Positions 1-6,871 of a DNA stretch of 64,000 nt are shown piece after piece (within the stretch, counting starts at the first letter, position 1; each line of letters opens with the position of its first letter). Under the pieces are notes generated by a model that had not been told where the DNA came from, searched no databases, and saw only the letters and a program-made list of their open reading frames with translations. Both the position numbers and the translations under genes were made by a program. The stretch is from Cellvibrio sp. KY-GH-1 (GTDB lineage Bacteria; Pseudomonadota; Gammaproteobacteria; Pseudomonadales; Cellvibrionaceae), in contig NZ_CP031728.1 of assembly GCF_008806975.1 (NCBI RefSeq), positions 1,860,001 through 1,924,000 of the forward strand. The letters are read 5' to 3'.

Positions 1-288
1 CGCTGAATCTGTTAAAAGCTCAGCTCCCAGACGCAACAGCAAAGAGATTGCTTCTGATTTATTCGACTCTGCAGCACAATGCAATGGAGTATAACCAGAC
101 TCACCTAGCGCATTAATATCTGCACCTGCAGCAACGAGAATAGCAATTGCTTCACAGTCACCCCAATAAGAGACAATATGCAAAGGGGTGTCACCATAAC
201 CATTACGATAACTGACTGAATCGATGATATGGGCTGCAAAGTCCGGCACCTGCTCTATTTCCCTGAATATGGATTCGACACTTCTCAT
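1..288 (-). CDS. Ankyrin-repeat protein, C-terminus beyond the left edge
   Basis: Read on the minus strand from an ATG at 288, 96 codons stay open to the window edge. Two ankyrin units are visible: one around residues 32-64 with the signature GDTPLHIVSYWGD and GADINALGE, the next with GYTPLHCAAESNK and a following LLLRLGAEL helix. Ankyrin repeats bind other proteins, and the sequence does not show the partner. An in-frame TAA (307-309) lies 18 bases upstream of the ATG and ends another reading frame, so the two genes look co-transcribed. The ribosome site is weak (AGG about 9 bases upstream). No signal peptide is seen. Small ankyrin proteins often act as immunity or regulatory partners of a neighbouring gene, but that is only inference here. 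Confidence 0.75.
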   Translation of the reverse strand, partial: MRSVESIFREIEQVPDFAAHIIDSVSYRNGYGDTPLHIVSYWGDCEAIAILVAAGADINALGESGYTPLHCAAESNKSEAISLLLRLGAELLTDSA

Positions 289-306
289 TTTAAGAACCTG
301 GATCGC

Positions 307-409
307 TTAACCAAAAAAACTTATATCGGACGGAAACTGCGTAAATTCTCTTCGCAAATCATCATCCAATTCACCAACGTGATTTCTGGAATTCCAAATA
401 CGATTAAGA
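307..409 (-). pseudogene. 3' fragment of an unrecognised gene cut by IS copy 1
   Basis: About 33 codons on the minus strand run from the IS edge to a TAA at 307-309. The peptide looks protein-like, with LNRIWNSRNHVGELDDD and then LRREFTQFPSDISFFG. The insertion sequence at 410 removes everything upstream. A possible 5' half lies on the far side of IS copy 2 (16133-16257): removing one copy of an AGA repeat joins the two in frame. I do not recognise the family. The acidic ELDDDLRREF segment near the C-terminus is reminiscent of small immunity proteins, but this is weak. Confidence 0.4.
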
Positions 410-471
410 TGATCCCCTCCGCGAATATCGGACACCTTAGAAACTGAGTAAACTTACTCCAGAGGTGATCC

Positions 472-765
472 ATGAGCAAGAAACCAACCCCAAAAGAGAA
501 TAAGAAGTATACAGCCGAGTTCAAAAGTGAGGCCATTAAACTGGCCGAACGATTGAGCGTAGCGGAAGCCGCCGAAAAACTGGGCATATATGCCAGTCAA
601 ATTTACAGTTGGCGTAGCGCACTCAACAATAGCCGTACTGATGTTGAAAGAGAATCGCTCCTCGCCGCTGAAAATGCACGCCTCAAGCGTCAGCTCGCCG
701 AGCAAGCAGAGGAGCTTGAAATCCTAAAAAAGGCGGCTACCTACTTCGCGAAGCATCAAAAATAA
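472..765 (+). CDS. IS3-family OrfA (helix-turn-helix, copy 1)
   Basis: A 97-residue protein with the usual OrfA layout: an N-terminal helix-turn-helix of the transposase_8 type (YTAEFKSEAIKLAERLSVAE, then AAEKLGIYASQIYSWRSAL) and a C-terminal leucine-zipper-like coiled coil (LLAAENARLKRQLAEQAEEL). It binds the terminal repeats and multimerises. The start ATG at 472 has an AGAGGTG ribosome site just upstream. An A6G slippery run at 726-732 near the 3' end allows a -1 shift into OrfB, giving the active OrfAB transposase. Confidence 0.92.
   Translation: MSKKPTPKENKKYTAEFKSEAIKLAERLSVAEAAEKLGIYASQIYSWRSALNNSRTDVERESLLAAENARLKRQLAEQAEELEILKKAATYFAKHQK
726..732 (+). other. A6G slippery site for -1 frameshift, IS copy 1
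   Basis: The run AAAAAAG lies in the last codons of OrfA. The -1 frame is open from here without a stop into OrfB (GGYLLREASKIKRYEFM and on), so a slip produces OrfAB. A6G is the standard frameshift motif of IS3-family elements. Copy 2 has the same site at 15196-15202. Confidence 0.8.
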
Positions 766-779
766 AACGCTACGAATTT

Positions 780-1631
780 ATGCTGACAAATAGCGCGCTA
801 TATTCAATCGCGATGATGGCGCGCGTTCTGTTGGTTTCGCGAAGTGGGTATTACAGCTGGCTTGATAATCGTGAAATGGTTAGTTGGCGCATGCAGCAAA
901 GAGAAGCGATTGATGCGTTGGTAAAGGCAGCATTTGAGGCTGGAAAAGGCCGGCATGGCGCGGATCGGATTTTTTATGATTTGGCGGAGCAAGATAATCC
1001 GCTCGACATAAAAACCATTCGGAAAAGCCTGAAACGGCAGGGGTTAATTGCAAAAGCGGCCAAGCTGTTCAAGGTGACTACGGACAGCAATCATACACTA
1101 CCTGTTGCGCCCAACCTGTTGGCTAGAGATTTTTCTGCGCAACAACCTAATGAAAAATGGGTGACCGATATTACTTATATTCAAACTACAGAAGGTTGGT
1201 TGTATCTGGCCGTGATGATTGATTTATATTCTCGAAAAGTTGTTGGTTGGTCGATGAGCAAACATATTGATGCGCAATTGGTTTGTGATTCATTGATGAT
1301 GGCGTTGTGGCGACGAAAATTCCCAAAAAGCGTTATTGTTCACAGTGACCGTGGCAGCCAATATGTATCGCATGCGTTTAGGGATTTACTGGAAAAATAT
1401 TCGCTAATACAGAGTATGAGTCGCAAGGGTGATTGCTGGGACAATGCGTGTGCGGAAAGCTTCTTTCATTCACTTAAGGTTGAGCTGGTTCACGGCGAGC
1501 CATTGCTAGATGGAAAGCACACGCGCGAATCTATTTTTGAATATATCGAAGTGGATTACAATCGCTACCGCCGTCACAGCGCTATTGGCTTTGTTAGCCC
1601 CGAGCGCTTTGAGGCAAAAAATGTATGTTAG
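780..1631 (+). CDS. IS3-family OrfB transposase (copy 1)
   Basis: A 283-residue catalytic part. It has an N-terminal HTH_21 region (SRSGYYSWLDNREM) and an rve integrase core with the DDE triad: first Asp in WVTDITYIQTTEGWLYLAV, second in VHSDRGSQYVSHAF, Glu in DNACAESFFHSLKVE. The C-terminus (YNRYRRHSAIGFVSPERFE) is typical of IS3. The frame is open upstream to the slippery site at 726, so the working protein is probably the OrfAB fusion rather than a separate product from 780. It differs from copy 2 by His/Tyr at the codon containing base 954. Confidence 0.93.
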   Translation: MLTNSALYSIAMMARVLLVSRSGYYSWLDNREMVSWRMQQREAIDALVKAAFEAGKGRHGADRIFYDLAEQDNPLDIKTIRKSLKRQGLIAKAAKLFKVTTDSNHTLPVAPNLLARDFSAQQPNEKWVTDITYIQTTEGWLYLAVMIDLYSRKVVGWSMSKHIDAQLVCDSLMMALWRRKFPKSVIVHSDRGSQYVSHAFRDLLEKYSLIQSMSRKGDCWDNACAESFFHSLKVELVHGEPLLDGKHTRESIFEYIEVDYNRYRRHSAIGFVSPERFEAKNVC

Positions 1632-1661
1632 TTAACTGTCCGAAGTTGGCGGTAGGGATCA

Positions 1662-2282
1662 TCGAAGACCGTAATACCCAACTTGGACATTATTTTAAAT
1701 GACGATAAGGGGAGCGAGGGAAAAATACCCAACTTTTTACGAGAATCTATTCTCCACTTCCAGCACCTCCGCCATGCTTTAGAGCAGCTATCTGAATATG
1801 ACTATATTTTCATCGACACCCAAGGGGCGAGCGGCATAATCCAGGAATCGGTGATCATGGCCGCTGATGTACTTCTGTCCCCGATCAAGCCCCAAATATT
1901 AGATTCCCGTGAATTCATTCACGGCACCATTGAATTGGTGAATAAATTTAAGCCAAAACCGGGCTTTCACAGTATAACCGGACGGCCAATGCCTCCAGTG
2001 AAAGTGCTAATTAATCTGTGGGACCGCACAACCACAGCAACCGAAGTATCCAACCATTTACGTTGCACTTTCGATAAGGAAACTGACGGCCATGTCACGG
2101 TGCTGAACACCGTCATACCCACCCTCAAAGCGTATTCAGAAGCAGCGGGGTTAGGTATTCCCGCCCATCGTCATGAGCCCTCTCGTGAAGGCCCCACCCG
2201 TTCTGCATTGGATACCTTACTGGAGCTGGTGTACGAATTAGAACCGAAACTCTATGGCATCAAGCCCGAATGGAATGCGTGA
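1662..2282 (+). pseudogene. parA: parA, ATPase lacking its N-terminal Walker A
   Basis: Partition ATPase of the PFGI-1 ICE type, truncated. Reading continues in frame out of the IS edge (SKTVIPNLDIILNDD...), and 199 residues follow a TTG at 1683. Present are the Walker A'/B region (YDYIFIDTQGASGII), the switch-like ADVLLSPIKPQILDSREF, and a C-terminus (GPTRSALDTLLELVYELEP). The first part, which would carry the KGGVGKS nucleotide-binding loop, is missing because IS copy 1 replaced it, so ATP-driven partition by this protein should be lost. If translated from the TTG it could still bind ParB. It is followed by a short gene and then parB, the usual order in this class. Confidence 0.85.
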
Positions 2283-2291
2283 GGTTGAGCC

Positions 2292-2492
2292 ATGGAAACT
2301 ACAAATATCGTTAACCTCGGTAAACGTTCCGAGGAGCAATTGGATTGGGTGGGCGATTTAACGCCGCCCCACCTGAGCATTACACCCGACACTCCGGAAA
2401 TTGCAACAAGACTGCTTGAGGCCGGATATACAGCTGTCGCCACATATGTGCAACCACTTAGCGAACTGCAGCAAAAGCAAGGAGAGGCGTGA
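2292..2492 (+). CDS. Small unrecognised protein between parA and parB
   Basis: A 66-residue acidic protein (METTNIVNLGKRSEEQLDWV at the N-terminus) starting 10 bases after the parA stop and ending in a TGA that shares bases with the ATG of parB (TGATG). That overlap suggests translational coupling and supports a real gene. It has no membrane segment, signal peptide or recognised domain. Its place in the partition operon suggests a replication or partition accessory role, but the sequence does not show which. Confidence 0.6.
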   Translation: METTNIVNLGKRSEEQLDWVGDLTPPHLSITPDTPEIATRLLEAGYTAVATYVQPLSELQQKQGEA

Positions 2493-4075
2493 TGAATAAG
2501 CCCTCTATCGCAGATCGTCTTAACAAACCGCATTTAGGTGAGTCCTCGTCCGCAGATTTAATTCTGCCCGATCCTGTTATTAAAACTCGCGTGCCCGTAA
2601 CACTGGACATTCTGATTGCGTATAACCGCAACCCTAGAAGAACCCGAAACCCGTTGTATGACGAAATTAAGGAGTCTATTCGCAACAAAGGTTTAGACCA
2701 TCCGCCCATTGTTACGAGAAAAAAACCTGCCGACCCGTACATGATCAAAAAGGGGGGGAACACTCGCCTGCAAATTTTGAATGAGCTGTGGAAGGAAACC
2801 GGCGACGAGAAATTTTTTAAATTTGATTGTGATTTCGAGCCATGGACAAGTGATCGAGACAATCTAGTTAGTCACATGGTTGAGAATGAAATGAAAGGGA
2901 ATACCCTTTTCATTGAACGCGCTCTTGCTGCCTATGACCTGAAGGTTGAATTGGAAGCTGAGAAAGGTGAGCTATCGACCCGAGAGCTAGCACGGTTAAT
3001 TACAGCTGAAGGCTGGACATTAAATCAAGCGAATCTTGGGCAAATGCTATACGCACATGGAACGCTTTTTCCAATCATTCCGGAAGCCTTTTGGTCGGGG
3101 GTCGGAATAGATCGTGTAAAAAAGATCCGGAAGCTGCTCGAAACCTGTAAAACATTTTGGGAATCTGTTGCGCAAAAAAATGAAGGAAGCTTTGATGAAA
3201 TTTGGAAACCTGTTTTCACATCATTGGATGGTGATGGATTTGATATAGACAAAGCGGAGTATGAGCTGTGTTCAGCGATGTCCGCAAAACTCAACTCACC
3301 GGTATTGCAATTACGTGCGGAAGTACAGGCCATTAGTGAGGGCTTATCCAAAGGTGGTAATCGTCCGAAGGATATTATTGCTGAGGCAAATGCCCATGCA
3401 CAGTTGGATAAACAATCGGGTACCGGTGCAGCCAAGCCACCGGTACAGCCCAAGCGCCCACCTGTGGAAAGCCCTCCGGACACTGGTAGCAATCAGGAAA
3501 CTGATCCATCCCCTGAAAACGAGAATGTACAGGACAGTCGGGAAGCTGCGAATAAATCAGCCCCTGTAGTTCGTCATGTCTACGGTGATCTCAGTTCGAT
3601 GCAATACCTTTTAGATTATGAGGTTTCCTCACTCAAAGAACTCGCGTACCAAGCAGCAGTGGATTATGCCGATACGATAGGGCTCTCGGAGTATGTTGAT
3701 TATCTTGAGGAGGATGGCTGGCACACCGGTTACCGGATGTTGCCGCCCACCCAACTTGATTCTGACCTGATTCTGTATTGGGTTACCTTGTGGTCGTACT
3801 CACACGCATTAACCCCGCCTATTTCATTGTTGACTGCAATGAATGAGCTGCTGGAGATATGCCCTACTCTTACCAAAGACAACCTCTTAACGTTGCTCGC
3901 ACTTGGTACCGCTTTTAAAGGCCGACTGATGGGCCGTCAAATCAGTGATCCTGATGCTAACCCAATTCAATGGCAATCACTCACTGAACTGGAAGCCATT
4001 GTTAGTTTGCTGGTGGACTACCGCACACATGCACCTCACAAACTCAACGAAAACGTTGAAGCAGGAGGTGAATGA
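2492..4075 (+). CDS. parB: ParB-family protein of PFGI-1-type ICE
   Basis: A 527-residue protein matching the ICE-specific long ParB family (TIGR03764). The N-terminal third has the ParB nuclease-like fold motifs: YNRNPRRTRNPLYDEIKESI (box I) followed by KGGNTRLQILNELW. A helical DNA-binding middle follows (LSTRELARLITAEGWTLNQ). A Pro/Ser-rich linker lies at about residues 300-360, and then a C-terminal domain with no family I recognise. The ATG at 2492 is preferred over the GTG one codon upstream because GGAGAGG sits at 2481-2487. It would bind a centromere-like site and load on DNA together with ParA, but the parA here is truncated. Confidence 0.9.
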   Translation: MNKPSIADRLNKPHLGESSSADLILPDPVIKTRVPVTLDILIAYNRNPRRTRNPLYDEIKESIRNKGLDHPPIVTRKKPADPYMIKKGGNTRLQILNELWKETGDEKFFKFDCDFEPWTSDRDNLVSHMVENEMKGNTLFIERALAAYDLKVELEAEKGELSTRELARLITAEGWTLNQANLGQMLYAHGTLFPIIPEAFWSGVGIDRVKKIRKLLETCKTFWESVAQKNEGSFDEIWKPVFTSLDGDGFDIDKAEYELCSAMSAKLNSPVLQLRAEVQAISEGLSKGGNRPKDIIAEANAHAQLDKQSGTGAAKPPVQPKRPPVESPPDTGSNQETDPSPENENVQDSREAANKSAPVVRHVYGDLSSMQYLLDYEVSSLKELAYQAAVDYADTIGLSEYVDYLEEDGWHTGYRMLPPTQLDSDLILYWVTLWSYSHALTPPISLLTAMNELLEICPTLTKDNLLTLLALGTAFKGRLMGRQISDPDANPIQWQSLTELEAIVSLLVDYRTHAPHKLNENVEAGGE

Positions 4076-4076
4076 T

Positions 4077-4622
4077 ATGCAGAACTACTACATCACCTCT
4101 TTAAATCACCAAGCATTACTTGCGGTTGCGGAAGCATTGCGCAACGGCGACAGCCAACTACTCAATCAATTGGGGCTGGGTGCTATCGACCAAAGCGTTG
4201 CCTCTCAACTGAAAGCTTTATCGGCTGACCGCATTGCCTGTCTACCGAACTTCAAAGGCTCATTGTTCCAACTACGTATTGATCCACACACGCTACGCCT
4301 CTACCTCGGCTTTGCTGATAGCAAGGTCACTGAGGACGACTTAGTTAATCGCGCGATACGAGCGGGATTACGTCAGCCAATGCTCGAAGAACTTAAAGGC
4401 ATTTCTCGCCGGGACTTTGCTGCGCGACGCTCGCGGATGAGTTTGCCCGAGCATAGTCGCGGCCGTATCGAAGTATTAAGTGAGGAGGAAGAACTTACCG
4501 TTTTGCGAGCCTGGGAAAAACTTCGGGATATCGAAGATCCACTAGAGAGACTGATAGCACTTCATCAGGAAACTGATATTGCATTGGATCAGGCCTACAT
4601 AACGATAAAGCAATTGCAATAA
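4077..4622 (+). CDS. DUF2857-domain protein of ICE maintenance module
   Basis: A 181-residue protein of the DUF2857 type, a family nearly always found between parB and the replication gene in PFGI-1-class elements. The body begins MQNYYITSLNHQALLAVAEA and includes a CLPNFKGSLFQLRIDPHTL segment. The C-terminus looks like a helical DNA-binding or regulatory region (LSEEEELTVLRAWEKLRDIE). The start at 4077 is chosen for the strong AGGAGG at 4063-4068; the parB stop lies one base upstream, so the genes are coupled. The function is not established; transcriptional control is a common guess. Confidence 0.82.
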   Translation: MQNYYITSLNHQALLAVAEALRNGDSQLLNQLGLGAIDQSVASQLKALSADRIACLPNFKGSLFQLRIDPHTLRLYLGFADSKVTEDDLVNRAIRAGLRQPMLEELKGISRRDFAARRSRMSLPEHSRGRIEVLSEEEELTVLRAWEKLRDIEDPLERLIALHQETDIALDQAYITIKQLQ

Positions 4623-4632
4623 GGCAACGAGC

Positions 4633-5961
4633 ATGAGCAAAGAACTCGACATTATTGCGCGACAGATCGACAAGGCAGAGCGTGACCTCATTAGTCAACG
4701 CTCCTATGGCGACGATGACGATGGTATGGCGGTGTTATTTACCGGCAACCATCATGATTCATTCCCGCGCTATTTGATCCTTAATCGCGATCTGAATGCC
4801 ATCGACAAAGTGACGTGGCAGGTCATTCGATTAACGATCAATGATCCCACGCGTCCAGGATCGACACCGAGACGGAATGAGTTATCGGCAATGATCGGCT
4901 GTTCGGCACCGACGCTGACCGCTAGCCGCAATATGTTGCGGATTTCACGCTGGATGACTTTATGCAAAACCGTACGTAAGCAAGGTCGTTTCGTTGGTGA
5001 CATTTACCTGCTTAATGACGAACCTCTCTCGCTGATTAGCACATTAGATTTTGACCCTACTTATGTCCGGTTTTTGGAAAGCCAGTGTCAGTCAGGAAAT
5101 AAACGCCTGAGGGAAGCCGCGGCAAAAGCACTGGAGGAAATTGGCGCACTGGAGACTTCCAACCCGCCGACTGAAAGTGATGTGTTTTTAAATCGCTTGA
5201 ATCGTATGTTTGTAATGGACGGGGACGCGACAGCCGAACCCCCAGTGCCAGATGGTCACCAGAGAAAGAATCTTTCTCCGGTGAATGACAGCGCGGAAAC
5301 TGGTCAAAATAGCGAAACCTATACGGAATCAATACTTACGAATCACCAGAGTAAGAATTCTTCTCCGGTGGAAACCCACCAGAGAAAGAATCTTTCTCCG
5401 GCTGAAAACGACCAGAGCAAAATTTTTACTTCGGCTGAGAAAAAAATTTCTTTCTCCGGCGGTAGTAGTAGTAGTAGTTTTAATAATAATAAAAATATAT
5501 CTACTGCGCGCGCGATAGAGAACGATCAGGATCAACAGAGTCTGGCGAATTACCTTGAAATCACCCGTCGAGGTCGCTGGGGAACAAATTCGGATCACGA
5601 AAATGCCTGGACGAATCGCTACTTGCCATGGCTTAACCACGCCGTGTTCGAGCGATACACAATGATTCTCACTGCTGGCCGCGACAGCTGTTTGCCAGCG
5701 ATCTACCGAAAAATTAAAAAACTTCCACCCCATGGCCAAGAGCTGGTGCTCATGCAATTGCTGGGACACACAGCAGCTGCATCTCACGGTTGGCGTGAAC
5801 ATATCCGTGACCCCATCGCCTACACCCACAAACTTGTTTCGTTGCAAATGGCCAACGAGCTTGTGCCTGACGAATGGGCTCTGGAATTGATTCGCTGTTA
5901 TTACGATAAGGCTAGTTCTCAGCCACCCGCGTTTACTGATAATCCAAACAGGGTTTGGTAA
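4633..5961 (+). CDS. STY4528-type replication protein
   Basis: A 442-residue protein of the pathogenicity-island replication protein family (STY4528-like). The N-terminal half resembles a winged-helix initiator: PRYLILNRDLNAIDKVTWQV, then RNELSAMIGCSAPTLTASRN and a RWMTLCKTVRKQGRFVGDIY wing. The middle (about residues 205-285) is a low-complexity linker with repeats HQRKNLSP, HQSKNSSP, HQRKNLSP and DQSKIFTS, encoded by near-palindromic DNA repeats. An AT-rich tract encoding SSSSSFNNNKN follows. The C-terminal domain (WGTNSDHENAWTNRYLPWLN onward) is conserved in the family. It probably starts replication of the excised element. The linker DNA may itself be the origin. Confidence 0.83.
   Translation: MSKELDIIARQIDKAERDLISQRSYGDDDDGMAVLFTGNHHDSFPRYLILNRDLNAIDKVTWQVIRLTINDPTRPGSTPRRNELSAMIGCSAPTLTASRNMLRISRWMTLCKTVRKQGRFVGDIYLLNDEPLSLISTLDFDPTYVRFLESQCQSGNKRLREAAAKALEEIGALETSNPPTESDVFLNRLNRMFVMDGDATAEPPVPDGHQRKNLSPVNDSAETGQNSETYTESILTNHQSKNSSPVETHQRKNLSPAENDQSKIFTSAEKKISFSGGSSSSSFNNNKNISTARAIENDQDQQSLANYLEITRRGRWGTNSDHENAWTNRYLPWLNHAVFERYTMILTAGRDSCLPAIYRKIKKLPPHGQELVLMQLLGHTAAASHGWREHIRDPIAYTHKLVSLQMANELVPDEWALELIRCYYDKASSQPPAFTDNPNRVW
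5257..5460. repeat. Iteron-like palindromic repeats inside the rep gene
   Basis: Four 27-bp units lie at 5257-5283, 5344-5370, 5377-5403 and 5410-5436, with a partial fifth unit ending at 5460. Units 1 and 3 share 25 bases; units 2, 3 and 4 sit on an exact 33-bp period, about three helical turns. The core GAGAAAGAATCTTTCTC is a perfect dyad with one centre base, flanked by CACC and GGTG. Unit 4 is the most degenerate. The same DNA codes for the protein repeats in the rep linker, so both levels may be under selection. Confidence 0.75.
5461..5513. other. AT-rich tract beside the iteron-like repeats
   Basis: After the repeats come five GTA-type triplets, then TTTTAATAATAATAAAAATA, then an alternating GCGCGCGCG run. 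The AT-rich part is the kind of easily melted DNA found next to initiator-binding repeats in replication origins. It stays in frame and codes for a Ser/Asn linker. No box matching DnaA consensus was confirmed nearby. Confidence 0.45.
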
Positions 5962-5962
5962 T

Positions 5963-6206
5963 GCAATAGGCTATTGCGCTTTGAAGAGGCACAGAACAGG
6001 TACCGGAGTGAAGTAGCCTACTTCACTTTGAAGAGGCACAAAGCAGGTGCCAGAGTGAAGTAGCCTACTTCATTTATGAATAAATCTGAGTTTGGCAGTT
6101 CGACAGGCTATCGAACATTTGCGGTAAGCAAAAGCAAAGTTAGAAAGGCTATCTGACTTTTAGGGCAGCACAGATAGTGGGATTGAGTTCGGTAGCCTAC
6201 CGAACT
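5963..6206. repeat. Six hairpins with a conserved TAGGCTA core
   Basis: Six dyads directly downstream of the rep stop, centred at 5970, 6017, 6064, 6107, 6148 and 6196 (spacing 47, 47, 43, 41, 48). Examples: GCAATAGGCTATTGC, GTGAAGTAGCCTACTTCAC (at 6008 and nearly again at 6055), GTTCGACAGGCTATCGAAC and GTTCGGTAGCCTACCGAAC. The 7-base centre is conserved while the arms change on both sides together, so pairing is kept; only the fourth and fifth have a central mismatch. The spacers share loose GCACAAAG-like words, and 5979-6025 and 6026-6072 are close direct repeats. No reading frame spans the array. Confidence 0.85.
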
Positions 6207-6482
6207 TTCAAGTGAGCAAAGAATTGGGAAGGTAGTCCGGAAATAGTGGAGGCCGATTTCGACGGCCGGGCGACCTAGCAAGATATGCACGTCTTGTTTT
6301 GGAAAAAGGCTTGTGAATTTTAACGACCGCGCACAAACGCTGCCGCGATTGTTCAGTTGTCACTTTGTGCGTTACTGGCTGAACAATCTTTAAGATTCCG
6401 AACTATCCACTAACGAGGGTTTTGGCTGTGTTCAGTACAACCGAACCTGCCGGACTACCTTCCCACCTATTTTAGTTAAGCA
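6207..6482. other. Noncoding structured region upstream of the HTH gene
   Basis: No convincing gene is seen. GGGAAGGTAGTCCGG at 6226-6240 recurs as a perfect inverted copy at 6450-6464, about 210 bases away. Between them GATTGTTCAG (6347-6356) pairs perfectly with CTGAACAATC (6379-6388), and GCGCACAAA (near 6330) can pair with TTTGTGCG (near 6364), so two stems compete. This may be a leader, a replication-control RNA region or part of the origin. Confidence 0.5.
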
Positions 6483-6497
6483 ATGAGGATATGCGCA

Positions 6498-6776
6498 ATG
6501 AACATATCAAACGCACAGGCGAGCGAAGTGTTAGCTGTGTTGCAAAAAAATAATATTCCTTTGCATCTGGGAGTGACGCTGCTCTGTAAGGCTAAAGGAA
6601 TCAATGTTAATGATTTGGCTGATGGAGGTGGAAGAAATCGCAGTTACCTTCGCCAAACACTGACTGGTGTTTTCAGTCCAGCAGAGGACTTTCGTAAATA
6701 TGTTGCTCGCAAACTCGGTGTGGATCCTTGGCTCTATATACCTACTGATATTTTCGATGAAGCTGAGCATTCGTAA
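6498..6776 (+). CDS. Small helix-turn-helix regulator candidate
   Basis: A 92-residue protein beginning MNISNAQASEVLAVLQKNNI. Residues of about 30-75 (GINVNDLADGGGRNRSYLRQ and then ARKLGVDPWLYIP) follow the pattern of Cro/C1- or Ner-like helix-turn-helix proteins. I choose the ATG at 6498 because GAGG lies 9 bases upstream; an in-frame ATG at 6483 has no good ribosome site. A 16-bp palindrome starts 12 bases after the stop, and two more copies occur downstream, so this protein is a candidate for the repressor of the module. That link is inference. Confidence 0.6.
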   Translation: MNISNAQASEVLAVLQKNNIPLHLGVTLLCKAKGINVNDLADGGGRNRSYLRQTLTGVFSPAEDFRKYVARKLGVDPWLYIPTDIFDEAEHS

Positions 6777-6788
6777 TTGCAGGTAATT

Positions 6789-6804
6789 CGTGTCCCGAGA
6801 CACG
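6789..6804. promoter_or_regulatory. 16-bp palindrome, copy 1 (operator candidate)
   Basis: CGTGTCCCGAGACACG, a dyad with arms CGTGTC and GACACG. It lies between the HTH gene and the TIGR03761 gene. The exact reverse complement occurs at 8883 and 9408. Repetition only upstream of genes of this module suggests a repressor or regulator site. Confidence 0.65.
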
Positions 6805-6871
6805 CTTTTAAGTAAATACAAAACGTTTTTAAACCACATTAACTTTTTCACTCAACACTGATGGAGTTTTT

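Larger units (their letters stand above)
410..1661 (+). mobile_element. IS3-family insertion sequence, copy 1
   Basis: A 1252-bp element identical to the copy at 14880-16131 except for three bases (954, 1100, 1529). The ends are imperfect inverted repeats: the left begins TGATCCCCTCCGC and the right, reverse-complemented, begins TGATCCCTACCGC; both share a TCGGACA block further in. The TG...CA termini, two overlapping-frame genes and a DDE transposase are typical of IS3. No direct repeat flanks this copy alone (AGA left, TCG right), as expected if it is one end of a composite unit or has recombined. It removes the 5' end of parA on its right and interrupts a minus-strand gene on its left. Confidence 0.93.

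Noticed and set aside
321..587. Minus-strand frame across the left IS end
   Set aside because: Most of it is complement of the IS and the same frame occurs at copy 2 only as far as the IS sequence goes. Only the short outer part (307-409), read in another frame, is kept as a gene fragment.
410..1661. Single-copy target duplication at IS copy 1
   Set aside because: Flanks AGA and TCG do not match, so a simple insertion of this copy alone is not supported.
3025..3492. 155-residue frame opposite parB
   Set aside because: Opposite a recognised gene and without a ribosome site or domain.
5963..6206. CRISPR-like array
   Set aside because: The units are similar in spacing, but the repeats differ in their arms and the spacers resemble one another, so no constant repeat with unique spacers is present and no cas gene is near.
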